Positions 45,724 to 55,447 are shown, counted from the first letter of the stretch. The stretch: DNA of 64,000 nt from Mageeibacillus sp. UBA5770 (GCA_002418705.1 DIEQ01000134.1:6836-70835); one strand, 5' to 3'. Numbers and translations: made by a program. The notes: generated from the letters alone by a model not told the origin.

Positions 45724-46068
45724 TCAGATCATTTTCGCGCCCAGCTTAAGACCGCCGATCAGATGGAAATGGACGTGCATGACTGTCTGTCCGCCGAATT
45801 CCCGGCAGTTATTGATCAGCCGGAAGCCGGTTTCGACGCCGGTAATCCTTGCGACCTCAGGTATGGCCTTAAGAACCGCAGTCATAACCTGATGACCTTC
45901 TTCCGTCACTGAAAGATCGATGATATCGTCAAAGTGCTTTTTGGGTACAATGAGTACATGAACGGGTGTGATCGGCTTTAAGTCTTTGAAGCAGATTACA
46001 TCATCATTCTCGTACACGACCGTTGACGGAATCTCTTTGTTGGCAATCATGCAAAAAATACATGGCAT
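45724..46068 (-). CDS. HIT family protein (HinT-like)
   Basis: Cytoplasmic histidine-triad nucleotide hydrolase of 114 residues. It starts MPCIFCMIANKEIPS, with KPITPVHVLIVPKKH in the middle and the catalytic triad in QTVMHVHFHLIGG. HinT enzymes hydrolyse AMP-lysine and aminoacyl-adenylate type bonds. It lies 49 bases downstream of alaS in the same direction, with AAGGAG before the start, and may be co-transcribed with alaS. Confidence 0.94.
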   Translation of the reverse strand: MPCIFCMIANKEIPSTVVYENDDVICFKDLKPITPVHVLIVPKKHFDDIIDLSVTEEGHQVMTAVLKAIPEVARITGVETGFRLINNCREFGGQTVMHVHFHLIGGLKLGAKMI

Positions 46069-46117
46069 AGCGTATCTCCTTCTAATGTATCCGATTCACA
46101 GTGTCTGACAATCCTGC

Positions 46118-48793
46118 TCAGCCTCCGAGCTGTGTCTTAATGGTATGACGTGCTGCTGCCAGGGCATCGGCAAGTTTGGTAATGTCCTTACCGCCGGCCT
46201 GCGCCATATCGGGACGTCCGCCGCCTCCGCCGCCGGCTGCCTTTGCCGTCTCGCGTATGATGTTGCCGGAGTGAATGCCACATGCAATTGCCGGAGCCGA
46301 AGCCATGGCAGCAAAGAGAAGCTTACCTTCCTTTTCCGCTGCGAGCAGGACAACACAGGAAGCAAACCGATCACGAACCTGATCAGCTGTCGTGCGAAGT
46401 GCATCTGCATCTTCTGCTTCGATGGAAGCGACGACAACAGATACGCCGTTGATCACATCAGCCATATCGGCCAATTCCTCGGCGAGACCGGCTGACTTCT
46501 GCTCCTGCATGAGTGCCAGTTCCTTCTCGAGTGTTTTAACATCAGCTATAGCAGCACGGATCTTGCGGACCAGCTGATCCTGTGTCGTTTTGAGAGACTC
46601 ACAGGCTGCATCAAGTGTTGCTTTATCGCTTTTTGCCAGGACATATGCACCCAGGCCGGTAACGGCCTCAATACGGCGGATACCGGATGCAATTCCGGTC
46701 TCAGACAGAATCCGGAACTGGCAGGCCTGACTGGAATGTGTAAGATGTGTGCCGCCGCAGAACTCACGGGAATAGGGATTTTGAGGGTCACCTACGGTTA
46801 CAACGCGAACCTCTTCGCCGTATTTTTCTCCGAAAAGCGCCATGGCGCCAAGCTTTCTGGCTTCTTCAAGCTTCATGACACGTGTGACTACCGGCATATC
46901 GGCCAAAATAACTTCGTTGACCATCTCCTCAACCTGTCGGAGTTCATCCTCCGAGATCGGCTGGAAATGCGTGAAGTCGAAACGCAGGCGGTCAGCTGAC
47001 ACAAGGGATCCGGACTGCTCAACATGATCACCGAGGATCGTGCGCAGTGCCTTCTGGAGAATGTGTGTCGACGTATGGTTGCGTGCGATGGACATTCTGT
47101 TGCTTCCGCCTACGCGCATTCCAATCTCACGGCCCGCCTGAAGGGTTCCCTCATTTACGGTGATACTGTGAAGGAATTTGCCTGCCGCATCTTTTTCGAC
47201 AGAGGTAACATGTGCAAAGAAACCTTCGGATAAAAGAACGCCCTGGTCTGTTACCTGGCCGCCGGATGTTGCATAGAAAGGTGTGCGGTCAAAAATCGCG
47301 ATAACTTTATCACCGGCAAATGCTTCCGGCACAATCTGAAGAGTTCCCTCTTCATCTTCTTTTAACAGATAAAGAAGGGTACCAGTTGCGGACAGCTCTT
47401 CATAACCGACGAATGCTGTTGAGGTCGTATCCGCCAGAAGCTCGGCAGGAAGTTCTTTACCGCCCCATGCCGTGCCGGTTTTCGCTTTGGTTGCAGCTCT
47501 TGCTGCTTCGCGCTGCGACTTCATTGCTGTCTGGAAACCGGCCTCATCAAGGACCAGTCCTGCATCCTGGGCGATTTCACGGGTAAGGTCAAGCGGGAAG
47601 CCATATGTATCATGAAGTCTGAATACCTGCTCGCCGTCGAGCGTTGTAAGTCCCTTTTCCCTGGCTTCGGCTATATAGCCGTTGAGGATTTCGGTCCCCT
47701 GTTCAACCGTGCGGAGGAATGCTTCCTCTTCTTTGCGGATGACAGTCATTATATAAGTCTGCTTCTCGAGAAGGGACGGATAGGCTTCCTGATTGAGCTC
47801 AACCACAACAGCGGCAATCTCGGTCAGGAAAAGATCCGTGATCCCGAGCATGCGGCCGTAGCGTGAGGCACGGCGCAGGAGGCGGCGCAGGACATAGCCT
47901 CTGCCTTCATTCGAAGGCAGGACACCGTCGGAAATCATCATTGTAGTAGAACGGACGTGATCAGTAATAACGCGGATGGCAATGTCCGTCTTGGGATCCC
48001 TGCCATAATCGACATGAGCTTTCTCACAGACCGTATCAAGAATCTTGCGGACAGTGTCAACTTCGAAAAGATTATCAACGCCCTGCAGGATGCAGGCAAA
48101 ACGCTCGAGTCCGGCACCGGTATCGATGTTCTTCTTGGCGAGTGGTGTATAGGTACCGTCTTCCTCGCGATTAAACTGCGTGAAAACAAGGTTCCAGAAC
48201 TCAACATAACGGTCGCAGTCACAGCCGACTTTACAGTCTGCTGCACCGCAGCCGTATTCCGGGCCGCGGTCAAAATAGATTTCCGAGCAGGGACCGCAGG
48301 GGCCCGTGCCGTGTTCCCAGAAATTATCTGCCTTGCCAAGGCGTGTCAGGCGCTCCTCCGGAACACCGACAACATCGCGCCAGATCGCATAGGCTTCATC
48401 GTCTTCTTCATAGACGGACGGATACAGGCGGTCGGCCGGCATCTCCAGGACTTGTGTACAGAATTCCCACGCCCACGGAATGATTTCTTTTTTGAAATAA
48501 TCACCGAAAGAAAAATTGCCGAGCATCTCAAAGTACGTTCCGTGACGTGCTGTGTGTCCTACACGCTCGATATCCGGTGTGCGGATACACTTCTGGCATG
48601 TCGTGATGCGAGGCGACGGAGGTGTCTGTGCGCCTGTAAAATATGGCTTCAAAGGAGTCATGCCTGCATTAATAAGCAGGACAGACGGATCATTATGCGG
48701 CACGAGTGAAAACGACGGCAGACGCAAATGCCCTTTTGTTTCAAAAAATGATAAATACTTTTCGCGAATTTCATTCAATCCAAGAGGTTTCAT
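46118..48793 (-). CDS. alaS: alanine--tRNA ligase
   Basis: Class II aminoacyl-tRNA synthetase of 891 residues, full length. The N-terminal catalytic core has KYLSFFETKGHLRLPSFSLV and FTGAQTPPSPRITTCQKC. The editing domain has the zinc histidines HTSTH and the later CGGTH. The C-terminal DHHA1-like domain ends with the glycine-rich AAGGGGGGRPDMAQAGG block typical of AlaRS. AGGAG lies before the ATG. I found no T-box signature in the upstream region, so control is not visible. Confidence 0.98.
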   Translation of the reverse strand: MKPLGLNEIREKYLSFFETKGHLRLPSFSLVPHNDPSVLLINAGMTPLKPYFTGAQTPPSPRITTCQKCIRTPDIERVGHTARHGTYFEMLGNFSFGDYFKKEIIPWAWEFCTQVLEMPADRLYPSVYEEDDEAYAIWRDVVGVPEERLTRLGKADNFWEHGTGPCGPCSEIYFDRGPEYGCGAADCKVGCDCDRYVEFWNLVFTQFNREEDGTYTPLAKKNIDTGAGLERFACILQGVDNLFEVDTVRKILDTVCEKAHVDYGRDPKTDIAIRVITDHVRSTTMMISDGVLPSNEGRGYVLRRLLRRASRYGRMLGITDLFLTEIAAVVVELNQEAYPSLLEKQTYIMTVIRKEEEAFLRTVEQGTEILNGYIAEAREKGLTTLDGEQVFRLHDTYGFPLDLTREIAQDAGLVLDEAGFQTAMKSQREAARAATKAKTGTAWGGKELPAELLADTTSTAFVGYEELSATGTLLYLLKEDEEGTLQIVPEAFAGDKVIAIFDRTPFYATSGGQVTDQGVLLSEGFFAHVTSVEKDAAGKFLHSITVNEGTLQAGREIGMRVGGSNRMSIARNHTSTHILQKALRTILGDHVEQSGSLVSADRLRFDFTHFQPISEDELRQVEEMVNEVILADMPVVTRVMKLEEARKLGAMALFGEKYGEEVRVVTVGDPQNPYSREFCGGTHLTHSSQACQFRILSETGIASGIRRIEAVTGLGAYVLAKSDKATLDAACESLKTTQDQLVRKIRAAIADVKTLEKELALMQEQKSAGLAEELADMADVINGVSVVVASIEAEDADALRTTADQVRDRFASCVVLLAAEKEGKLLFAAMASAPAIACGIHSGNIIRETAKAAGGGGGGRPDMAQAGGKDITKLADALAAARHTIKTQLGG

Positions 48794-48931
48794 GAAGTAT
48801 TTCTCCTATTTCCCTGCCTGTTCATATAGCCGATTGTGATTTCCCCCGAGAGCGAGCGAAATCAAGCCTTTGCAGGCATGCATTAACCAATTGATTTTAC
48901 ATTAAATGCGCGAAAATGGGAATATGCAATT

Positions 48932-49001
48932 AAACAGCTCATACCCCTTTCTTCTCTCTCCGCTGAAGCGTCGAATGTCGAAGAAAGGGGATGTGCTGTT
49001 T
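48932..49001. terminator. long nested hairpin between alaS and the oxidoreductase genes
   Basis: AAACAGC (48932-48938) with ACCCCTTTCTTC (48943-48954) pairs with GAAGAAAGGGG (48980-48990) and GCTGTTT (48995-49001); the loop itself contains CGCTGAAGCG. A T-rich run follows on the plus strand and TTTAATT on the minus strand. It probably terminates the minus-strand oxidoreductase operon. A second small inverted repeat GGGAGC/GCTCCC lies at about 49008-49023. Confidence 0.6.
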
Positions 49002-49034
49002 TTGTTTGGGAGCTGACGCTCCCGAGGTAGTATT

Positions 49035-49886
49035 CTATATGAGTTCGCGGCACATTTTGGCTACTGTCTCCGGATCGGTTTTTCTGTCGAGCAGCGGGGT
49101 GCCGCTCTTAAGTACTTCGTTTTTGTCATGGAATGTTGGCTTGGGTTCGCGATAGATTACGCCGATCGGGATGCGGTCGCCGAATTCAAGAGACTTTTCG
49201 AGGGCGGCAAGCTTATTGGAGGGATCATACGTGTCGTCGAGCGGATACACCCTCTTGCTGTAATAAGCGAAGGTATTGACTTTGTTGAAGCTTATGCAAG
49301 GCTGGAGTATGTCGACTAGGGCATATCCCTTAAATTCAATTGCCTGCTTCATGATTGAAATCAGATGTTCTTTGTTTCCGCTGAAACCGCGGGCGACAAA
49401 TCCGGCACCGGACGAGATGGCCATGAGCGGCGGATTGAAGGGTGTATTGATGTTGCCCGATACCTGAACCGGCGTGACAAGGCCCTCGATAGATGTCGGC
49501 GATGCCTGGCCCTTGGTCAGCCCGTATATCTGGTTATCATGGACAAAATGCGTGATGTCGACATTGCGCCTGATATTGTGGAGAAAATGATTGCCGCCTT
49601 CACCGTAGGAATCCCCGTCTCCTGTTTCGACGATGACTGTCAGCTTTTCATTGGCTATCTTCGCGGCGACAGCGGCCGGAAGGGATCTTCCGTGAAGGCC
49701 GCAGAAACTGTTGGCGCTGATGTACTGCGGAGTCTTGGCCGCCTGACCGATACCGGCAATCATAAGTACCTCGTAAGGGTCTTTTCCAAGTTCTTCGAGA
49801 GCTGTCTTGAGGCATTCAAGAATACTGAAATTCCCGCAGCCGGGACACCAGGCCGTCTCATATGTAGAAAATGCAGAAGTACTCAT
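49035..49886 (-). CDS. 2-oxoacid:ferredoxin oxidoreductase, beta subunit
   Basis: Thiamine-diphosphate subunit of 283 residues. It has the CPGCGNFS motif near the start, GLHGRSLPAAVAAKIAN, the TPP/magnesium motif GDGDSYGEGGNH, and DNQIYGLTKGQASPT as in KorB/PorB-type subunits. It decarboxylates a 2-oxoacid and passes electrons to ferredoxin. GGAGG is 7 bases before the ATG at 49886 and only one base before the ATG at 49892, so the inner start is used. The alpha gene ends inside this start region, so the two are coupled. The substrate (2-oxoglutarate, pyruvate or branched acids) cannot be fixed. Confidence 0.93.
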   Translation of the reverse strand: MSTSAFSTYETAWCPGCGNFSILECLKTALEELGKDPYEVLMIAGIGQAAKTPQYISANSFCGLHGRSLPAAVAAKIANEKLTVIVETGDGDSYGEGGNHFLHNIRRNVDITHFVHDNQIYGLTKGQASPTSIEGLVTPVQVSGNINTPFNPPLMAISSGAGFVARGFSGNKEHLISIMKQAIEFKGYALVDILQPCISFNKVNTFAYYSKRVYPLDDTYDPSNKLAALEKSLEFGDRIPIGVIYREPKPTFHDKNEVLKSGTPLLDRKTDPETVAKMCRELI

Positions 49887-49888
49887 AT

Positions 49889-51553
49889 TCATGCCTCCCC
49901 TGCTAATTTGTCAGCAATTTCCTCGCCGGAAATCTGACGGCCGTCGTATTTTAATATGCTTGAAGTGCAGGCTATCCCTGTATATTGGCGAATAAGTCCG
50001 GCAAGCTGGCCGGTAGCATTCTGCTCTACATTAATGATTCGTGCGGCAGATACCGACTTTTGAAGCAGAAGCTTTGTCGGCAGCGGATATATGTCGCCAA
50101 AAATAAGCGCCGCGTATTTACCGGGTTCTCTCTCGTTCAAAAGTCTGATCGCTTCAGTAATCGGCCCGTAGGTCGATCCCCAGCCGATAAGCAGCGTGTC
50201 ATATTTCTTTGTGCCGATAAAGTCGGGCTCCTGAAGTTCCGCCGATAAATTTTCGAGTTTCTTCATACGCTTGTCCATCATGCGGATCCTGACGTCGGCG
50301 GCTTCAGTGATCCGACCGAGCTCATCATGTTCATCGCTGTCGGCCGGTACAAAATGATTGGACTTACCGGGAATCAGGCGAGGTGAAATGCCGTCCCCGG
50401 TATACCGGTAGCGCAGATACTCGCCTTCAATATCGGTGCCTGAAGCAGGTTCTGCAACAGAAATATGGCTCAAATCAAATGGCATGACCGTCGCTGATGC
50501 ATCGGCAAGATACTGGTCGCTCAGTAAAATAACCGGGATCTGATATTTCTCGGCGAGATCGAAAGCACGGATTGTCTGAAAGAAGGCATCCTCGTGGTGA
50601 CGGACGGAGATGACCATCCTTGGGAACTCGCCCTGTGAAGCCGTGATAACAAACGAGAGGTCACTCTGCTCCGTACGGGTCGGAAGTCCGGTTACCGGGC
50701 CGGGGCGCTGAACATCGACTACAACAAGCGGAATCTCCGCCATGCCTGAAAGGCCAAGAGCTTCGACCATAAGCGAGAAACCGCCGCCGGACGTTCCGGT
50801 CATAGCGCGGGCGCCTGCAAAAGAGGCTCCGATCGCCATATTGATTGCCGCTATTTCATCTTCAGCCTGTTCAACGACAATTCCTGCCTCCTCGCCCTTA
50901 TCAGCAAGGTGTTCCATCAGAGTTGTAGACGGGGACATCGGGTATGCCGAATAGAACCTGAGCCCGGCTGCAATTGCTCCGAGAACCATGGCCTTGCTGC
51001 CGGAAAGGATCATGGAATCTTCAAAATGACCCTCGATCCGCGGGAACATGGCATGTACTGAATTGTATCCCTTCATGATTGCTTTCAAATTAACATCAAG
51101 GTCGGCCTCTTTTACGAAAGACCGAAGAACGTCTCCGCAGTGTTCAGTACTGTCACTGAACAGGCGAAGTACGGCACCGACTGCAATGCTGCCGGATACA
51201 CGCGGGTTCCCAAGGCCCTGTGCCATCGCATCCATATCCAGCTTAATTGCCTTGGTGTCTTCTGCTGTAATCTTTGTATCACAGAGAATAAAACCATTGT
51301 CACCGACCTGATCGCGGTGAAGTTCGAAGGTCTCGTTATTAAGGGCGATCATTCCGTCGAGCCTGTAACTGTGTGACTGCACTGCCTCCGTACCAAACCG
51401 GATCAGTGTGAAGTTGTGACCGCCGCGTACCCGCGACATAAAGTCGCGCACAGTAAAAACATGATACCCGGATTTTTTGAGAAGCTTCTCCAAAATAGCT
51501 GCTGTTGTTTCAATGCCCTGACCAGCCGCTCCGCCAATTAAAATATTGTACAT
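49889..51553 (-). CDS. 2-oxoacid:ferredoxin oxidoreductase, fused gamma-alpha subunit
   Basis: Protein of 554 residues joining two subunits: an N-terminal gamma domain (MYNILIGGAAGQGIETTAAIL, residues 1 to about 175) and an alpha pyrimidine-binding domain starting near GSKAMVLGAIAAGLRFYSAYPMSP. The DQYLADASATVMPF and GWGSTYGPITEAI blocks are typical of the KorA/VorB group. The ATG at 51553 follows GGAGGG; a frame continues 5 codons upstream. It works with the beta subunit encoded just downstream. No separate ferredoxin-like delta subunit is present, which points to the simpler two-subunit enzymes. Confidence 0.93.
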   Translation of the reverse strand: MYNILIGGAAGQGIETTAAILEKLLKKSGYHVFTVRDFMSRVRGGHNFTLIRFGTEAVQSHSYRLDGMIALNNETFELHRDQVGDNGFILCDTKITAEDTKAIKLDMDAMAQGLGNPRVSGSIAVGAVLRLFSDSTEHCGDVLRSFVKEADLDVNLKAIMKGYNSVHAMFPRIEGHFEDSMILSGSKAMVLGAIAAGLRFYSAYPMSPSTTLMEHLADKGEEAGIVVEQAEDEIAAINMAIGASFAGARAMTGTSGGGFSLMVEALGLSGMAEIPLVVVDVQRPGPVTGLPTRTEQSDLSFVITASQGEFPRMVISVRHHEDAFFQTIRAFDLAEKYQIPVILLSDQYLADASATVMPFDLSHISVAEPASGTDIEGEYLRYRYTGDGISPRLIPGKSNHFVPADSDEHDELGRITEAADVRIRMMDKRMKKLENLSAELQEPDFIGTKKYDTLLIGWGSTYGPITEAIRLLNEREPGKYAALIFGDIYPLPTKLLLQKSVSAARIINVEQNATGQLAGLIRQYTGIACTSSILKYDGRQISGEEIADKLAGEA

Positions 51554-51630
51554 ACGCGCACCCTCCATGTAACAGGAGATTCAAGGAACTATCACTCTAT
51601 TTATCATTGTACTTCTCTCTATGTGACCAA

Positions 51631-52371
51631 TCAACGTAATTGCCAAAACATAGCCGCACTATTTATTATCAAAGAAATTCCGGAAAGAATCAGAAGTGAA
51701 ATGACGATTTTTTTCACGGCTGCCTCGCTGAACTTTTTCGCCAGTAACATCCCTGCAAAAAGTCCGGCCAGCATGAACGGCATCAATATCAGTGCGTCTT
51801 TAAATAATTCAAAATTAATAATTCCTAAAAGAGTGTAGAGAACAATTCGAATCGTATTCTCAACCCAAAATACGATGCATATATTCCCCTTAAACTGACT
51901 GCTATTCTCCGTCGTCCTGCTGACATATGCCGCCAGTAAAGCACCAATGCCGAACAAGCCGCAAAGCAGGCCGGATAAAACACCTAAAAGACCAAGAACC
52001 AGAGGTGTCGTGTTTTTACTTTTCTTTTGATACTCGCGCAGCAGCATTTCGATTCCGATAAACACGACCGCAAATCCAAAAAGAAGTTTAATGAACTGTG
52101 TGTTTCCGTTTTTTAGGAACAATGCGCCGGGAATCATGCCGGCAACAACAAGGACAGACAGAAGGACAAAAATTTTTGCAGAAGCAGATTTGCGTTCCTT
52201 CCATGCGATAACCATATTGGACGGATAACCGACAATCAATTCCAGCGGCGAGATATTAACATTATTTCTTGTAAAACCCATAATCGTGCTGAATACGAGC
52301 GTGTTGGCAAAGCCGCACATTCCTTTCACCACATACGCGAGAAAGACAGCAATTACAGCGATTAAATCCAT
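51631..52371 (-). CDS. TauE/SafE-family sulfite/organic anion exporter
   Basis: Membrane protein of 246 residues with about eight helices. It begins MDLIAVIAVFLAYVVKGMCGFA, and LGLLGVLSGLLCGLFGIGALL is the second half's glycine-rich helix, both typical of the TauE/SafE (former DUF81) family. Some members export sulfite, sulfonates or other anions; the substrate here is unknown. The ATG at 52371 follows GGAGGAC; a longer frame to 52413 lacks a site. It is transcribed divergently from the MFS gene. Confidence 0.88.
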   Translation of the reverse strand: MDLIAVIAVFLAYVVKGMCGFANTLVFSTIMGFTRNNVNISPLELIVGYPSNMVIAWKERKSASAKIFVLLSVLVVAGMIPGALFLKNGNTQFIKLLFGFAVVFIGIEMLLREYQKKSKNTTPLVLGLLGVLSGLLCGLFGIGALLAAYVSRTTENSSQFKGNICIVFWVENTIRIVLYTLLGIINFELFKDALILMPFMLAGLFAGMLLAKKFSEAAVKKIVISLLILSGISLIINSAAMFWQLR

Positions 52372-52524
52372 CTGTCCTCCTCCGAACAATAGAATATTAT
52401 GCCCATTATACATGAATACACTTCTTGACGCCCCCGTCTTTTCCCGATAAGCTACATTTGGTATAGAATCGTACTTCGTGCGTATTCAGTACCTCTCGAG
52501 AATCGCTGCGGGAGGATTTTTCAC

Positions 52525-53775
52525 ATGAAATATACATATAAGGATACACTTCACGCCTGCTACACCGGATACATAACACAGGCTATCGTCAATAATCTCG
52601 CACCGCTGTTTTTCGTGATTTTCCAGAGCCGCTTTGGTCTCTCTTTTGAAGAGGTCGGCCGCCTGATTCTCGTCAATTTTGTCGTACAGATAGCGACAGA
52701 TATTATTTCTGTCAAATATATGGATTCTTTCGGTTATCGCAAAGCAGCCGTCCTTGCCCATTTTCTGTGTGCTGCAGGGCTCGTCATGCTTGGCGTGCTT
52801 CCGAATATTATGCCGACACCCTATATGGGAATCATGATATCCGTTGTTTTCTATGCATGCGGCGGCGGCCTGCTGGAGGTTCTGGTCAGTCCGATCGTCA
52901 ATGCCCTGCCCGGTGACCAGAAAGACAGTGCTATGAGCCTGCTGCACTCATTTTACTGCTGGGGGCAGGTCAGCGTAGTCGTTGTGACCACGCTGCTGCT
53001 CGGGGTGCTGGGGCAGGACTTCTGGCCTCTTCTGCCCGTCCTCTGGGCGCTTATTCCCGTCTATAATCTTTTCCGTTTTCTCAAAGTTCCGCTCGCACCG
53101 GCACCGGAGGGGGAAGAACTCGTACCATTTCGAAAACTTTTCAAGTCCAAATTCTTCATTGTCGCACTGATTATGATGCTCTGCGCCGGAGCCTGTGAGC
53201 TCACCATGTCCCAATGGTCATCACTTTTCGCCGAAAAAGGACTTCATCTGCCCAAAGTGATGGGCGATCTGCTCGGACCGTGTCTTTTTGCCGTATTTAT
53301 GGGTATCGGGCGCACGATATACGGCTACCTCGGACATAAAATCCATCTAAAAAAAGCACTGCTCGCAAGCAGTGCCCTCTGTATTCTCTGTTATCTGACA
53401 ACTGTATTTGCACCGTGGCCGTTGATCTCACTGATGGGCTGCGCATTCTGCGGATTCTCAGTCAGTCTCATGTGGCCGGGTACTTTCAGCCTGAGTGCCG
53501 AACGGTTTCCGGGCGGCGGTACGGCAATGTTCGGCATGCTTGCGGTATTCGGCGACGTCGGCTGTTCTCTTGGTCCATGGGTTACCGGTTTTGTGTCCGA
53601 CCTGGCTAAGCAGGACCGCCTTCCCGCACTGACATCCCTGATTCAGGGACCGGGCATGGATTCCTCCGAGATCGGCCTCAAAACAGGACTTCTGATCGCC
53701 ATATTTTTTCCGGCTGCCATGACCATCGCCATGCTGACATTCCGCAAAAAGAAGAAACCGGCAGCTGCAGCTTAA
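52525..53775 (+). CDS. major facilitator superfamily transporter
   Basis: Membrane transporter of 416 residues with 12 predicted helices. Early GRLILVNFVVQIATDIIS and the loop MDSFGYRKAAVLAHF are MFS features, and a short cytoplasmic tail KKKKPAAAA ends the protein. GGAGG precedes the ATG. The N-half LLEVLVSPIVNALPGDQK and HSFYCWGQ resemble the FucP/Bsc6-like sugar transporters. The substrate is not predictable. The gene stands alone between divergent and convergent neighbours. Confidence 0.87.
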   Translation: MKYTYKDTLHACYTGYITQAIVNNLAPLFFVIFQSRFGLSFEEVGRLILVNFVVQIATDIISVKYMDSFGYRKAAVLAHFLCAAGLVMLGVLPNIMPTPYMGIMISVVFYACGGGLLEVLVSPIVNALPGDQKDSAMSLLHSFYCWGQVSVVVVTTLLLGVLGQDFWPLLPVLWALIPVYNLFRFLKVPLAPAPEGEELVPFRKLFKSKFFIVALIMMLCAGACELTMSQWSSLFAEKGLHLPKVMGDLLGPCLFAVFMGIGRTIYGYLGHKIHLKKALLASSALCILCYLTTVFAPWPLISLMGCAFCGFSVSLMWPGTFSLSAERFPGGGTAMFGMLAVFGDVGCSLGPWVTGFVSDLAKQDRLPALTSLIQGPGMDSSEIGLKTGLLIAIFFPAAMTIAMLTFRKKKKPAAAA

Positions 53776-53804
53776 CCGGCGGAATGGTTTTCCGGCAGCC
53801 CGGC

Positions 53805-54179
53805 TTAACCGGCAGTATCATGCATAAGCCAGGCCACTGCCGCAGCCCCGTCAGTAAAGAAACGAAAATGATCGCCTTTATTGGCTTCAGTCATCATGTC
53901 AGTAAATGTACTGCCTTTAATGTTAGCAGGATCAGCTATAATGGCCGCAGTGATAGAGTAATTGACAAATTTTTGCTGGAATATGCCCGCAATACCTGTC
54001 CTGAGCTTAAAAAAATCGCCGGAAAATACGCCGGAATGGATAAGAATCCTTTGCGTACCATGCTCCATGCACACACCAATGATATCTGCAGCGTCCTGGT
54101 CAGATTCAAGCGTATGACTTCCCGGTGTAATTTCAATATATTTTATATGACCAATTTCGGAAACAATATGATTCACCAT
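53805..54179 (-). CDS. DUF4180-like protein
   Basis: Small cytoplasmic protein of 124 residues of unknown function. The pattern ADIIGVCMEHGTQRILIHSGVFSGDFFKLRTGIAG, followed by QQKFVNYSITAAIIAD and TEANKGDHFRFFTD, fits the DUF4180 family from memory. The overlapping frame on the plus strand (53784-54242) has no such similarity. The start codon is ATG with only a weak ribosome site (GAGAAGAGGACG). It lies 44 bases downstream of the lipoprotein gene on the same strand. It may be linked in transcription but not obviously in function. Confidence 0.72.
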   Translation of the reverse strand: MVNHIVSEIGHIKYIEITPGSHTLESDQDAADIIGVCMEHGTQRILIHSGVFSGDFFKLRTGIAGIFQQKFVNYSITAAIIADPANIKGSTFTDMMTEANKGDHFRFFTDGAAAVAWLMHDTAG

Positions 54180-54223
54180 TTTCGTCCTCTTCTCAAGCTG
54201 CCGGAAACGAATTTGCGGCGGCT

Positions 54224-54640
54224 TTATTCTTCTACAATATAAAAAACGTCCTCTTCGATGATCCTTATCGACGCCTCTGCAACAATTTTTCCGGATTTTT
54301 CATTTCTGGCATCGACATGGATCGTTATGATCTCCCCGTTGTAATCGTCCGGATCCGGCATCCTGAGACTTACCCACAGGACCTTGTCACCTGTAAATTC
54401 TGTTACATTCACATTATTGGGCCGCAAAAATGATCCGTCTGAAGCTGTCCAATCGTATTCGATGTCTTCGTCGCCGAGCGGTTCCTCGATCGTAAAGGTT
54501 ATCCCCTGAACGGATGACATAAACGGGGAGTACTTTTTCGGTGATGCAGAAATAGCGATGGCTGCCTGCGGCTGCGTGCATCCGGCCAGAATTACAAGGA
54601 GCAAAGCCAGGGCCAAAGACATGCAAATGTGCTTTTTCAC
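54224..54640 (-). CDS. small lipoprotein of unknown function
   Basis: Secreted protein of 138 residues from a GTG start at 54640, 8 bases after AAGGTGG. The signal peptide MSLALALLLVILAGC gives a lipidated Cys21. The rest looks like a single beta-rich domain (SPFMSSVQGITFTIEEPLG, YDWTASDGSFL, GEIITIHVDARNEKSGKIV), reminiscent of PKD or Ig-like folds. I do not recognise the family. It may act on the outer face of the membrane. An in-frame GTG four codons earlier is less well placed. Confidence 0.68.
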   Translation of the reverse strand: MKKHICMSLALALLLVILAGCTQPQAAIAISASPKKYSPFMSSVQGITFTIEEPLGDEDIEYDWTASDGSFLRPNNVNVTEFTGDKVLWVSLRMPDPDDYNGEIITIHVDARNEKSGKIVAEASIRIIEEDVFYIVEE

Positions 54641-54670
54641 GAGATATCCCACCTTCTTATCTATGCGGAA

Positions 54671-55447
54671 TCAGATGCACGTAAAGCATCCGTCGATGCG
54701 CAGTTCACTTCCTGAGGTGAATGTTGATGCATCACCGGCAAAATAGATGACCGCCCCGGCGATTTCATCCGGCAGGGCGAACCGGCCAAACGGAGTAGCA
54801 TCGACCCAGAACTTGCGGATATCCTCCGGGACAATCTGATTCATTTCTGTCCACACATACCCCGGACTCACGGCATTTACGCGAATTCCGTACTTGACCC
54901 ACTCGACAGCCAGCGTCCTGGTCAAGTGTACGACTGCAGCTTTGGAAGTATTATAGGCCGTCTGGGACTGCGGAAGATTGACGATAGACGCAGATATGGA
55001 GGCCATATTAATTATGGAACCGGGCATTTTTTCGGCGATTAGTTTTCTGGCAAAAGCTCTTGCCACCAGAAAGACGCCGTTCAGATTCACATCGATAACC
55101 CGCTTCCAATCCTCATATTCAAGGTCCAGCGCACTCCCGTTGATATTAATCCCTGCATTATTGAAAAGAATATCAGCTGTTCCAGTTGTAGCTGAAACCA
55201 TGTCGATCATTCGTTCAACGGCAGGCTCGTCGGTAACATCACAGCAGATGCCAACCGTTTTCACACCATACTCAGCTGCAATTTCATCCGCAACGATATA
55301 ACCGGTTTCCAGCTTCGAATTGACAATGGCAATATTCGCACCTGCAGAAGCCAGGTAATTGGCGACACATCGGCCGATGCCGCTTGTACCGCCCGTCACA
55401 ATGGCCGTCCTACCCGTAAGAGAGAATAATTTTGATGCTGAAACCAT
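54671..55447 (-). CDS. short-chain dehydrogenase/reductase
   Basis: NAD(P)-dependent SDR of 258 residues. The cofactor motif TGGTSGIG is at 18-25, followed by NNAGI, and the active site has Ser in NMASISAS and YNTSK. The end GSELRIDGCFTCI is typical of the sorbitol or gluconate 5-dehydrogenase-like group. The start at 55447 follows GGAGG. It is on the same strand as the AraC regulator upstream and reads away from melA, so it may act on a sugar-derived substrate. The exact reaction is unknown. Confidence 0.88.
   Translation of the reverse strand: MVSASKLFSLTGRTAIVTGGTSGIGRCVANYLASAGANIAIVNSKLETGYIVADEIAAEYGVKTVGICCDVTDEPAVERMIDMVSATTGTADILFNNAGININGSALDLEYEDWKRVIDVNLNGVFLVARAFARKLIAEKMPGSIINMASISASIVNLPQSQTAYNTSKAAVVHLTRTLAVEWVKYGIRVNAVSPGYVWTEMNQIVPEDIRKFWVDATPFGRFALPDEIAGAVIYFAGDASTFTSGSELRIDGCFTCI

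Noticed and set aside
47957..48709. Open frame of 250 codons on the plus strand opposite alaS
   Set aside because: Shadow of alaS; no ribosome site and no recognisable domain.
48794..49034. T-box riboswitch before alaS
   Set aside because: I looked for the GGUGG/antiterminator core and a specifier-loop arrangement and saw neither.
53784..54242. Open frame of 152 codons on the plus strand opposite the DUF4180-like gene
   Set aside because: No ribosome site; the minus-strand product matches a known family pattern.
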